A stretch of 59,333 nt of DNA, from the NCBI GenBank assembly GCA_017623435.1, contig JAGAPD010000007.1, forward strand, positions 1 to 59,333, given 5' to 3'. Each line of letters begins with the position of its first letter. Position 1 is the stretch's first letter. This document shows, in pieces, positions 19,081 to 27,880 of this stretch. A model generated the notes under the pieces. The model was not told the origin of the DNA. It searched no databases and saw only the letters and a list, made by a program, of their open reading frames with translations. Source of the DNA: Clostridia bacterium. Lineage in GTDB: Bacteria > Bacillota > Clostridia > Christensenellales > Pumilibacteraceae. The position numbers were made by a program, and so were the translations under genes.

Positions 19081-19106
19081 TCTATATAGATAAGTAATAT
19101 TACTTA
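19081..19106. promoter_or_regulatory. Two adjacent perfect palindromes between protease and lipoprotein genes
   Basis: The 40-base gap begins with TCTATATAGA (19081-19090) and is directly followed by TAAGTAATATTACTTA (19091-19106). Both are perfect palindromes. They could fold as hairpins in the mRNA or bind a dimeric regulator. A ribosome site AGGAAGAGG lies just after them. Confidence 0.4.
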
Positions 19107-19120
19107 TAGGAAGAGGTTAT

Positions 19121-20671
19121 ATGAAAAAGACATTAAAATTAGTTCTGATTGTGTGCATGTTGGCGATAACCGCTATTTTGGGCGGTTGCGCCAGCCTCAC
19201 GCAGGTTGAAGAGTACCAGCAAAAAGGGTACAAAATCATGGTAACGTACGACGGTAACGGCGGTTCGTTCTTGGACAGAACGGGCGTTACTATCGTTGAT
19301 ATGTTCAATCCCGACCATTATCAAAAAGACGTTAACGGCGAGATTCATATCAAGCTTACCGAGCCTACTGACGAAAGCCGTGAAACGAGTGGTTCAGAGG
19401 GCGTATCGCTTACCATGCCTAACAACTTCTTTGCAGGTTGGTACAAAACGCGTACCGTAAAGGAAGTAAACGGCGTTCCCGTTGACAAGGCAGGCAAAGA
19501 GCTTAAAAAGCTTGACAACGGTACTTACGTTTACTTGGACACCGCCGATACGGACAAGCCCGTAACCGCAACTCCCGCTTACGAGTACTCTGACTACTGG
19601 GATTTCGAAAACGACACTATTGATTACAGTAGCGACGACGGAATCGTGAAGATCACCTTGTACGCAGGCTGGGTTGAGTATTACGAGTTCAACTACTTCT
19701 ATAAGATAGAAGGGGAAAGCACGTGGACGAAGATGGACAAAACGACCGCCTTCGACTATAAAACCACTAACGCTACCGGCTCGGTTACGCACGACAAGGA
19801 TACCATTTGGATGCCCAGATGGGAGGACGGTGCGGTAAACTACGAGCATAGATATTCCAACAGCGAAATCTATTCCTTCCCCGTAGTTGCAGGTACGACC
19901 TTCAAGGAGGCGTACGAGGACGAGAATTGCTCGGTAAAAATTACCGATTCGCTCGTTCATAAAGGAACGCTTGATATCGAAAAGGGCAAGGCGGTTGACA
20001 GAATTCAAAACGTTTACGTAGTGCTTGAAAAGGGCACGAAGTACCGTATTGAAACGGCAGATCAGCTTATCTCTTACGCCAGCGTAGACGGTATCTACGA
20101 AATCAAGAACGACCTTGATTTTACGGATAAGAAGTGGCCTTCCATTTTCAGCGTAGGTACTTTCACGGGTAAGATTTTCTCGACGACGGGCAACACGTTC
20201 AAGATCAAGAACGCGACTGCTACCATCAGTAACGAAATGGCGTCCGCTTGTGGACTTTTCGGAACTGTTTCCGCGACCGCAGAAATCAAAAATCTTACTT
20301 TTGAAAACGCAACCGTTGATCTTACTTACGTAGGTCAAAGACAGCGTAACCGCAAATACGCAATGTTTGCCGGTAATATCGCAGAGGGCGCTAAAATTGA
20401 GGGCGTTACGTTAGACGGAACGTTCAAAATCGGCGCAATCACCCCCGGCGACGGCTACGCGATCAGCCTTATCGTTAACGGAAATAAGACGGGTATTACT
20501 AACAACGGCGTTGCGCTCCAACTTTACGGCGTAAAGCGTGGCGAAAAATATCAGTACTCGGTAGCAGATCCCTCTACCGTTACGGTAGAAGAGGACGGAG
20601 TAATTAATATTACTTTCGCTTCTTCGACGGTTCTTTTGGATCAAGATAAATTTGATATAAATATTGGTTAA
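19121..20671 (+). CDS. Lipoprotein with Listeria-Bacteroides-like repeats
   Basis: 516 residues. The lipobox LGGC gives a lipidated Cys23. The first part has a VTYDGNGGSF segment and an FFAGWYKT segment, the usual start and end of InlB/Listeria-Bacteroides beta repeats; a second AGWVEYYEF follows near residue 185. The C-terminal third has repeated beta strands like GLUG-type motifs, such as CGLFGTV near residue 374. I recognise no enzyme domain. It lies 40 bases behind the giant protease and 18 bases ahead of the binding-protein gene, so it is probably expressed with them. A likely role is a surface adaptor or substrate-binding accessory of the protease or importer; this is inference. Confidence 0.65.
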   Translation: MKKTLKLVLIVCMLAITAILGGCASLTQVEEYQQKGYKIMVTYDGNGGSFLDRTGVTIVDMFNPDHYQKDVNGEIHIKLTEPTDESRETSGSEGVSLTMPNNFFAGWYKTRTVKEVNGVPVDKAGKELKKLDNGTYVYLDTADTDKPVTATPAYEYSDYWDFENDTIDYSSDDGIVKITLYAGWVEYYEFNYFYKIEGESTWTKMDKTTAFDYKTTNATGSVTHDKDTIWMPRWEDGAVNYEHRYSNSEIYSFPVVAGTTFKEAYEDENCSVKITDSLVHKGTLDIEKGKAVDRIQNVYVVLEKGTKYRIETADQLISYASVDGIYEIKNDLDFTDKKWPSIFSVGTFTGKIFSTTGNTFKIKNATATISNEMASACGLFGTVSATAEIKNLTFENATVDLTYVGQRQRNRKYAMFAGNIAEGAKIEGVTLDGTFKIGAITPGDGYAISLIVNGNKTGITNNGVALQLYGVKRGEKYQYSVADPSTVTVEEDGVINITFASSTVLLDQDKFDINIG

Positions 20672-20689
20672 CAATGGAGGTAAAATAAA

Positions 20690-23287
20690 ATGAAAAGAAA
20701 AATGTTTTCTCGTCTTTTGTGCATGCTCCTTTGCTTAGTGCTTGCAATTCCTACTTTCGTAGGTTGTACTCCCGGCAATACAAAAGACAGTATCGTTATC
20801 ATGGCTGAAGAATTCAGCGGATTGTTCAATCCTTTCTACGCAACGTCCGGTAGCGATATGGAAGTAGTGGGAATGACTCAGATTAGTATGCTTTCTACTG
20901 ACGCAAGCGGTGCGCCTGCGGCAGGTGAAGAGCATCCTACCGTAGTTCTTGACTTTAACGAGGGCGTTTACGACGCTGACGCTGACGAAACGGTATATAC
21001 CTTCGTAATTAAGAACGGTCTTAAATTCTCCGACGGCAAACCCCTTACCATCAACGACGTATTCTTTAACCTTTACGAATATCTTGATCCCGTATATACC
21101 GGTTCTTCCACCATGTATTCGGTTGATATCAAAGGTCTTAAAGAATACAGAACTCAGACTACTGAAGAGGGCACGGACGATATCGTAGCTGAAAACGCTG
21201 CAACCGACGCTTTCTACAGAAAGTACGAGCTTATTTCGCTTTTCGAAACGGAAGGCTTGCTTGAAGGCTCGACCACTTCGTACAAGATGACCGAGGCTGA
21301 TATGAAAGCAGCTATCGCTGAGCACGAAACGAGTGGCTCGTACAAGGACGCAGTTGCTACGATTGCTGAGCAGGCAACCTGGACGGAGGACGACTACCGT
21401 GCTTGCTTGCTTGCTGACTACGAGCTTTCGCTCAAGACCTTCAAAGAAGAGCTTGAATCCGACTTCCGTGCAGCAAAAGAGTCTTACGACGTAACGACTG
21501 CTCCTTATAAGGATCACGCAGATTTACTTGCAAACGATATCTTTAAGTTCTTCCTTTTCGAAGGCTATATCATTCCCAAGTATGCGAAACTTCCCAACAG
21601 TAGCAGAGACGATTTGACCAAAATCGAAAGTTTTGAAAACACCACGATCGTTAATAACTACACCACGATGGAGCAGGCTGTAGCGAGAGTATATAAGGAT
21701 AAGGTAGAAACCAACCTTAACGAAATCCTTTCTTACTGGGCTACTTCGGGTACTCTTTTGACGCTGTATACCGCAGAGGCTATTGATATTCGTCTTCACA
21801 ACAACATGCAAGACGGACAACTCCTTTTCCCCAGCATTGAAGGCGTTAAGTCGCTTGGTCACAACACCGACGTTGAAAAGGTAACGCTTGGCTCTAAGAC
21901 CTACAACGTTGCTCACGAGCATAACGAAGACGGTACTCCCAAGAACGAAGGTGAATACGACGTTCTTCAGATCACCGTTGAGGGTAGAGACCCCAAGGCT
22001 ATCTACAACTTCGGCTTTACCGTTGCACCCGCACACTACTACGGCTCTGCTAACGGCACGGGCAACGACGTAGAAATCGACCTTGCAGCAAACAAGTTCG
22101 GCGTTAAGTGGGCTGACAGTAACTTCCAGAGTAAAGTTATTCAGTCCCAGCGTAACGTAGAAGTACCCATGGGCGCAGGTCCTTTCATGGCTACTAACAG
22201 CGCAAACGCTACCAACCCCTCGGGTGCAGACTTCTGGAACAGCAGTATCGTTTACTTCAAGAAAAACGACCACTTTATGTTCCCCGTAAAAGCAAACAAG
22301 ATTCGTTTGCAGGTTGTAAGCGCGTCCAACGCACTTGACAAGCTTGAAAAGGGCGAGGTTGACTACGTAACTCCCCAGTTCACTAAACAAAACGCTGACC
22401 GTCTTTCGGGTATGGCAAGCAAGGGCTTCGTAAAGCTTGACTCTTGGCAGCTTGGTTACGGTTATATCGGCGTTAACGCAGGTAAGGTAGAGAACATCAA
22501 CATTCGTCGTGCAATTATGTCCGCAATGGAAGTTTCTCTTGCTCAAACCTTCTATCAGTCGGGTACTTGTAAGGCTATTGACTGGCCCATGTCTATGGAA
22601 AGCTGGGCATACCCCTTCGCTGACGACGGCATCACCTCTAAGCCCAACAGATGGGATTATACCCAGTGGACGGGCGTTGCAAACGCAAGAACGAAGATCA
22701 GAAAATATATGGCAGACGCGGGTGTAAGCGCTTACGACAGCTCGCTTAAATACACCTTCACCATCGCAGGTGCATCCATCACCGATCACCCCACCTACGC
22801 AGTATTCAAGCAGGCAGCAACCATTCTTAACGAAGAAGGCTGGCAGATCGAAGTAAAGGCTGACTCTCAGGCACTTACTAAGCTCGCTACCGGTTCGCTT
22901 CAGGTATGGGCAGCAGCTTGGGGTTCGACGATTGACCCTGACATGTATCAGGTATACCACAAGGATTCCACCGCAACGAGCGTTTACGCTTGGGGCTACC
23001 GTGAAATCAAGAGTAACACCACCAAGTATTGGGAAGAATGGGATATCATTAACAGACTCAGCGGAATCATTGACGAAGCTCGTTCCGTAATGACTCGTCC
23101 TGAAAGAACGCCTAAGTACGAAGCAGCAATGGACCTCGTTCTCGAGCTTGCAGTAGAACTTCCCGTATATCAAAGAATGACGCTTTTCGCGTACAACAGC
23201 AACACGATCAAGGGACTTCCCGATCAGAGCGAAGTAGACTCCTACAACAGCCCCTTGTCTGAAATTTGGAACGTTGAACTCAAATAA
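20690..23287 (+). CDS. Family-5 (oligopeptide-type) ABC substrate-binding lipoprotein, enlarged
   Basis: 865 residues, against roughly 500-600 for typical OppA/DppA proteins. Lipobox FVGC with Cys26. The N-terminal lobe carries FVIKNGLKFSDGKPLT and the later part has the family-typical VPMGAGPFM and NINIRRAIMSAM segments, so family 5 is clear. About 275 residues (roughly 167-443) between the early lobe and the TVAPAHYY segment do not fit the usual fold pattern and are charged and helical. It binds an extracellular ligand, most likely peptides, and delivers it to the permeases 22 bases downstream. A strong GGAGG precedes the start. The unusual size may reflect a larger substrate or docking to the surface protease. 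Confidence 0.85.
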   Translation: MKRKMFSRLLCMLLCLVLAIPTFVGCTPGNTKDSIVIMAEEFSGLFNPFYATSGSDMEVVGMTQISMLSTDASGAPAAGEEHPTVVLDFNEGVYDADADETVYTFVIKNGLKFSDGKPLTINDVFFNLYEYLDPVYTGSSTMYSVDIKGLKEYRTQTTEEGTDDIVAENAATDAFYRKYELISLFETEGLLEGSTTSYKMTEADMKAAIAEHETSGSYKDAVATIAEQATWTEDDYRACLLADYELSLKTFKEELESDFRAAKESYDVTTAPYKDHADLLANDIFKFFLFEGYIIPKYAKLPNSSRDDLTKIESFENTTIVNNYTTMEQAVARVYKDKVETNLNEILSYWATSGTLLTLYTAEAIDIRLHNNMQDGQLLFPSIEGVKSLGHNTDVEKVTLGSKTYNVAHEHNEDGTPKNEGEYDVLQITVEGRDPKAIYNFGFTVAPAHYYGSANGTGNDVEIDLAANKFGVKWADSNFQSKVIQSQRNVEVPMGAGPFMATNSANATNPSGADFWNSSIVYFKKNDHFMFPVKANKIRLQVVSASNALDKLEKGEVDYVTPQFTKQNADRLSGMASKGFVKLDSWQLGYGYIGVNAGKVENINIRRAIMSAMEVSLAQTFYQSGTCKAIDWPMSMESWAYPFADDGITSKPNRWDYTQWTGVANARTKIRKYMADAGVSAYDSSLKYTFTIAGASITDHPTYAVFKQAATILNEEGWQIEVKADSQALTKLATGSLQVWAAAWGSTIDPDMYQVYHKDSTATSVYAWGYREIKSNTTKYWEEWDIINRLSGIIDEARSVMTRPERTPKYEAAMDLVLELAVELPVYQRMTLFAYNSNTIKGLPDQSEVDSYNSPLSEIWNVELK

Positions 23288-23309
23288 TAACTAATTACTT
23301 GGAGACAAA

Positions 23310-24296
23310 ATGTTTAAGTATATTCTCAAAAGACTTGGAATATGTGTGCTTATTCTCTTAGGCGTATCATTCTTGCTTTATACCTTGCTCCGCTGTGTCC
23401 CGGCGAGCTTCGTAGACTACAAGATTTTAGCGCTTTCGCAGAATACGGACGCCATTTCCGATGAATTCATTGCCGAAATGAAGAGAGCGTACGGTTTAGA
23501 CGTCGGTATTGTCCAGGGTTACTTTAACTGGCTGGGCAATATCGCGCGCCTTGATTTCGGAAAGAGCTTCATAAGCTCGCGCCCCGTTTTGGAAGAGCTT
23601 TTCAGAGCAGATAGAATGGGTACGTCCTTTATCGTTGCAGCTATTGCAACCGTATTCGAGTTTATGATTGCTATTCCGCTTGGTATTACCGCGGCAACGC
23701 ATCAATATTCGCTCCGCGACTATATCGTTACCGTGCTGGTAATGATAGGTATTTCGCTCCCGTCCTTCTTCTTCGGTCAGGTTCTTAAGGACTTATTCGC
23801 TAACAAGCTCAACTGGTTCCCCGTATCCGGTATGTCCGATGCGGGTAGTACCCTTACGGGCTGGGCGGCAACCGTGGACTATTTGCGCCATATGTTCTTG
23901 CCCGTGCTTACCGTATGTATCCTGAGTATTGGTGGCAGAATGAGATCTACGCGTACTAATATGCTCGAGGTGCTTAACTCCGACTATATTCGTACTGCGC
24001 GCGCAAAAGGACTTCGCGAAAGCAAAGTTATCTACAAGCACGCATTCCGTAATACGATGATACCCGTCGTAACCTCGCTTGCAGGTCTTATCCCCGGACT
24101 TTTCTCGGGTGCTATGATTACCGAGCAGGTATTCGACCTTACCGGTATCGGTAACTACGCGCTTACCGCAATGACGCAGGGCGATATTCCCGTTATTATG
24201 ACGTACAATATGTTCCTCGCGGCGTTGTCCGTAATCGGCGTATTGCTTGCTGACCTTATGTACGCCGTGGTTGACCCGCGCGTTAAACTCGTGTAA
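23310..24296 (+). CDS. oppB: Oligopeptide-type ABC permease, OppB/DppB family
   Basis: 328 residues. The protein starts with the MFKYILKRLGICVLILLGVSFL segment typical of DppB/OppB permeases and has about six membrane segments. The cytoplasmic coupling loop is visible as RTARAKGLRESKVIYKHAF-type sequence (nt 23991-24047), with the EAA-like Ala-x-Gly. It forms one half of the translocation channel together with the next gene. Spacing is 22 bases from the binding-protein gene and 11 bases to the next permease gene, which starts behind AAAGGAGGAG. The substrate class is inferred as peptides from family and context; nickel or opine transport cannot be excluded. Confidence 0.88.
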   Translation: MFKYILKRLGICVLILLGVSFLLYTLLRCVPASFVDYKILALSQNTDAISDEFIAEMKRAYGLDVGIVQGYFNWLGNIARLDFGKSFISSRPVLEELFRADRMGTSFIVAAIATVFEFMIAIPLGITAATHQYSLRDYIVTVLVMIGISLPSFFFGQVLKDLFANKLNWFPVSGMSDAGSTLTGWAATVDYLRHMFLPVLTVCILSIGGRMRSTRTNMLEVLNSDYIRTARAKGLRESKVIYKHAFRNTMIPVVTSLAGLIPGLFSGAMITEQVFDLTGIGNYALTAMTQGDIPVIMTYNMFLAALSVIGVLLADLMYAVVDPRVKLV

Positions 24297-24307
24297 AGGA
24301 GGAGAGT

Positions 24308-25381
24308 ATGGAAGAAAAAGAATTACAAGAAACTGCCATCGAAGAAATTGAAGAAACGACGGCAGAAGAAGTACTCTCTACCGAAGACGGTGAAACGCCT
24401 CTTGATAAAAACGTAAAACTTATGTCGCCCGGAAGAATGATTCTTCGTCGTTTCTTCCGCTCGAAGTTGTCCATCACCGGTCTTATTATGCTTGCAGCGC
24501 TTTTCGTGTTCTGTTGGCTTGGTCCCGTCGTTTATCAGCAATGGGGCGAGATTGAGACCGACTATACGGGCGCAATCGAGTACGACGATTACGTTATCGA
24601 GGACGCTAACAACGGTGGCGAGTTTATCCAGATTATCGTAACTAACAACGGTATCAACGCTTTAGCACCTCCTTCGGCTAGTCACCTTTTAGGTACTGAC
24701 GAACAAGGTATGGACATCTTTACCCGTCTTATGTACGGCGGTCGTTTGTCGCTATCCATAAGCTTTTTGGCGGTATTTTTGACATCATTCCTTGGCGTAG
24801 TCTTAGGCGGTATATCAGGATTTTACGGCGGAATAGTGGACAACATCATAATGCGTATTTGCGACGTATTGATATGTCTTCCTACGCTCCCACTGATGCT
24901 GATTATAGGTACGGTGCTGGACGCTAACGAAGTTCCGTCAGAGTATTACATATACCTACTTATGGGACTGTTATCGCTATTCTCGTGGCCGGGCATGGCG
25001 AGACTGGTGCGCGGACAAATACTGTTCTTGCGTGAGCAGGAATACATGGTGGCGGCAGAGGCAATGGGATATTCAACCGCAAGAAGAATATTCAAGCACC
25101 TTCTCCCCAACGTACTTCCCCAGATTCTCGTATCTATGACCATGTCGCTTGGTAGTATGATTCTTTACGAGTCCACGTTGTCCTATCTTAACCTCGGCGT
25201 AAGAATTCCTTATTCTTCGTGGGGTACTATGATTGAAGTTATTTCCAAGCGTAGTGATATTCTTCAAAATCACTTTAACGTTTGGGGACCTCCCGGAATT
25301 TGCATCATCATTGCAGTTCTTGGCTTTAACTTTATCGGCGACGGCTTGCGTGACGCGCTCGATCCCAAGCAGAGGAGATAA
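24308..25381 (+). CDS. oppC: Oligopeptide-type ABC permease, OppC/DppC family, with mosaic codon usage
   Basis: 357 residues. A Glu/Thr-rich cytoplasmic N-terminus leads to the first membrane helix (about 58-75), an extracytoplasmic loop, HLLGTDEQGMDIFTRLMYGGR typical of OppC, and further helices. The coupling loop AEAMGYSTARRIFKHLLPN lies near residue 250-270. It pairs with the upstream permease. Codons from about 24749 to 25094 differ sharply from the rest of the gene: ATA appears nine times and CTG six times there, but essentially never in the remainder. The protein reads through this block without a break, so function is likely kept. This suggests replacement of an internal segment from a related gene. 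Confidence 0.88.
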   Translation: MEEKELQETAIEEIEETTAEEVLSTEDGETPLDKNVKLMSPGRMILRRFFRSKLSITGLIMLAALFVFCWLGPVVYQQWGEIETDYTGAIEYDDYVIEDANNGGEFIQIIVTNNGINALAPPSASHLLGTDEQGMDIFTRLMYGGRLSLSISFLAVFLTSFLGVVLGGISGFYGGIVDNIIMRICDVLICLPTLPLMLIIGTVLDANEVPSEYYIYLLMGLLSLFSWPGMARLVRGQILFLREQEYMVAAEAMGYSTARRIFKHLLPNVLPQILVSMTMSLGSMILYESTLSYLNLGVRIPYSSWGTMIEVISKRSDILQNHFNVWGPPGICIIIAVLGFNFIGDGLRDALDPKQRR

Positions 25382-25386
25382 GCGGA

Positions 25387-26646
25387 ATGAGTATTTTTAA
25401 GAAAAACAATCCCGAAAAGACGGAAAAGGATAGCGCAAAAAAACACTATTTAAGTGGTAAGGAAGTGCGCGAAATCGCGCGCGCCAACGCTATCGAGATG
25501 AAACGTCTTGAAAAAGAGAAGAAGAGAAAGAAAGATCCTTCCGAGTATACTACCCAGATGAAGGACGCTAACAACATTCTCGAAATTGACAATCTTCATT
25601 CCTACTTCTTTACCGATCAGGGTGTAGTTAAGGCGGTTAACGGCGTTTCGTTCGTTATTCCTGCTAACTCCACCGTTGGCGTCGTAGGCGAGTCGGGTTG
25701 CGGAAAGAGCGTTACGTCTATGTCCGTTATGCGACTTTTGCAAGGACCGAGCGGTCAGATCGTAGACGGCGAAATCCGATTTAAGGTCGTTGATTACAAG
25801 CGTGATGAAAAGGGTAAGTTTATCCCTATTTACGAAAAGGACGAAAAGGGCGAAGTGATTTACGCGCCCGTCCTTGACAAAGAGGGTAAAGAAAAAGTTG
25901 ATAAAGAAGGCAAAACTATTTACGAGCCCGTTCAAAAACTTGACGCGCACGGAATAGGTATGTACGAGCAGGAAGAAAAGGTTTACGATATCGCAAAAGT
26001 TCCTATCGACGAGATGTATAAACTGCGCGGTAGACAGATGTCTATGGTTTTCCAAGAGCCTATGACCTCGCTTAACCCCGTATTCACGATAGGCAACCAG
26101 CTTGACGAAGTAACGCTTTTGCACATTCCCGGAGCGACTAAGGAAACGGCTAAAAATCGTTCTATCGAGATGCTTAATCTCGTAGGTATTGCAATGCCCG
26201 AACGCGTTTACGCATCCTACCCGCACGAGCTTTCCGGTGGTATGCGTCAGCGTGTTATGATTGCAATGGCGCTTGCTTGTGAGCCACGTCTTATCATCGC
26301 GGACGAGCCTACTACGGCGCTCGACGTAACCATTCAGGCGCAAATTCTCGACCTTTTCAACGACTTAAAGCACAAAATCAACAGTTCCATCTTGCTTATT
26401 ACGCACGATCTTGGCGTAATAGCGGAAATGGCTGACTACGTCGTGGTCATGTACGCAGGTAGAATTATTGAGCAGGGTACTGCATCCGAGATTTTCCACA
26501 ACCCCATGCATCCCTATACCAAGGGACTTCAGAAGAGTAAGCCTACTATGAAGACGGCAAAGGAAAAGCTTTTCAATATTCCCGGCAACGTACCCAACCC
26601 CGTAAATATGCCTAACCATTGCTACTTTAAGGAAAGATGTACCTAG
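25387..26646 (+). CDS. oppD: Oligopeptide-type ABC ATPase OppD, with internal insertion and premature TAG
   Basis: 419 residues up to TAG. It has a Walker A GESGCGKS with K107, an LSGGMRQR signature and a Walker B LIIADEPTTALD, so ATP hydrolysis should be intact. A charged N-terminal extension of about 60 residues precedes the ATPase core. About 70 extra Lys/Glu-rich residues (about 132-202, with repeated EKDEKG/DKEGK units) sit between Walker A and the Q-loop, where the family has a short link. The TAG at 26644-26646 interrupts the conserved C-terminal Oligo_HPY motif. The same frame continues to TAA at 26742, giving FVACHLYDQKED, which aligns with the end of the next ATPase (FVACHCYNQEK). 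It is either a recent nonsense change, a sequence error or read through. Confidence 0.85.
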   Translation: MSIFKKNNPEKTEKDSAKKHYLSGKEVREIARANAIEMKRLEKEKKRKKDPSEYTTQMKDANNILEIDNLHSYFFTDQGVVKAVNGVSFVIPANSTVGVVGESGCGKSVTSMSVMRLLQGPSGQIVDGEIRFKVVDYKRDEKGKFIPIYEKDEKGEVIYAPVLDKEGKEKVDKEGKTIYEPVQKLDAHGIGMYEQEEKVYDIAKVPIDEMYKLRGRQMSMVFQEPMTSLNPVFTIGNQLDEVTLLHIPGATKETAKNRSIEMLNLVGIAMPERVYASYPHELSGGMRQRVMIAMALACEPRLIIADEPTTALDVTIQAQILDLFNDLKHKINSSILLITHDLGVIAEMADYVVVMYAGRIIEQGTASEIFHNPMHPYTKGLQKSKPTMKTAKEKLFNIPGNVPNPVNMPNHCYFKERCT

Positions 26647-26743
26647 TGCATCGGCAAATGCTCGGGCGAATATCCCTGCATGATTCAGGTAAGTCCCACG
26701 CACTTCGTTGCTTGTCACTTGTACGACCAAAAGGAAGACTAAT

Positions 26744-27880
26744 ATGGAAAAAGAATTAGAAAAGACTACAAATCAAGAAACCGAAGAAACGACTGCTACC
26801 GAGGAGCAGGGCGAATACGCTGGGTTTGACGATTTAGCCGAAAAAGAAAAGGCAGAACAGCTTAAGCAGGAACAGGCAGAGAAGGACAAGGCTCTTCCGC
26901 CTGATCCTGAGGCTATTTTGGAAGTCAGACACCTTAAAAAGCATTTCGTTCTTAAAAAGACGCTTATGGGTAAGCCCCTCAGTACGCTTAAGGCGGTTGA
27001 CGACGTATCGTTTAAGATTATGCCGGGTGAAACGCTGGGTATCGTAGGCGAGTCGGGTTGCGGTAAAACCACTATGGGTAGAGCAATCTTAAAGCTTCAT
27101 CAGCCCACGGCAGGTCAGGTTTTCTTCAAGGGCGTGGATATTGCGGGATATACCCCCAAGCAGATGCGCGCTCTTCGTACCGATATGCAAATCGTTTTCC
27201 AAGATCCTTATTCCTCCCTTCCTCCCAGAAGCACGGTAGGCGACATTTTGGCAGAGCCCGTTCGCGTTCACAATATCGTTCCGCCCTCCGAGGTTAAGGA
27301 TTACGTCCTTAAAATTATGGAGCAGTGCGGACTTCGTGATTACTATTACGAAAGATATCCCCACGAATTCTCGGGTGGTCAGCGCCAGCGTATTTGTATC
27401 GCGCGTGCGCTCGCAGTAAACCCCACCTTCGTCGTGTGTGACGAGCCCGTATCGGCGCTTGACGTATCAATTCAGGCACAGATCATCAACCTTCTCAAAA
27501 AGATTCAGGAAGAGAGAAAGCTTACGTACTTGTTCATTTCGCACGACTTGTCCGTCGTAAAATACATTTCGGACAAAATCGGCGTAATGTACCTTGGTTC
27601 GATGGTGGAGTTTGGTAACACCGAAAAGATGTTCGACAACCCCCTTCACCCCTATACCAACGCTTTGTTCTCGGCTGTTCCTAATCCCAACCCCGACGAG
27701 AAGGGTAATCGTATCTTGCTCAAAGGCGATATTCCTTCGCCTGCAAATCCGCCTATGGGCTGTAAATTCCATACACGTTGTCCTAAGTGCATGGAGATTT
27801 GTAAGCATATCGAGCCCGAATATCGCGAGATTGAGGACGGACATTTCGTAGCGTGCCATTGCTACAATCAGGAGAAATAA
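26744..27880 (+). CDS. oppF: Oligopeptide-type ABC ATPase, OppF family
   Basis: 378 residues from the ATG at 26744, chosen because AAGGAAG lies just upstream; an earlier in-frame start would lie inside the oppD tail. After a Glu-rich N-terminal extension of about 60 residues come Walker A GESGCGKT (K108), a Q-loop FQDPYSSL, signature FSGGQRQR and Walker B VVCDEPVSALD. The C-terminus keeps the complete Oligo_HPY cysteine motif (CKFHTRCPKCMEIC). It forms the second nucleotide-binding subunit with the preceding OppD. The stop codon overlaps the start of the next small gene by one base (TAATG), indicating translational coupling. Confidence 0.9.
   Translation: MEKELEKTTNQETEETTATEEQGEYAGFDDLAEKEKAEQLKQEQAEKDKALPPDPEAILEVRHLKKHFVLKKTLMGKPLSTLKAVDDVSFKIMPGETLGIVGESGCGKTTMGRAILKLHQPTAGQVFFKGVDIAGYTPKQMRALRTDMQIVFQDPYSSLPPRSTVGDILAEPVRVHNIVPPSEVKDYVLKIMEQCGLRDYYYERYPHEFSGGQRQRICIARALAVNPTFVVCDEPVSALDVSIQAQIINLLKKIQEERKLTYLFISHDLSVVKYISDKIGVMYLGSMVEFGNTEKMFDNPLHPYTNALFSAVPNPNPDEKGNRILLKGDIPSPANPPMGCKFHTRCPKCMEICKHIEPEYREIEDGHFVACHCYNQEK

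Noticed and set aside
26644..26646. Evidence for a genome-wide altered genetic code with TAG as sense codon
   Set aside because: TAG at 30005-30007 ends the EEP protein exactly where the family ends, so TAG works as a stop here. A single in-frame case is not enough.
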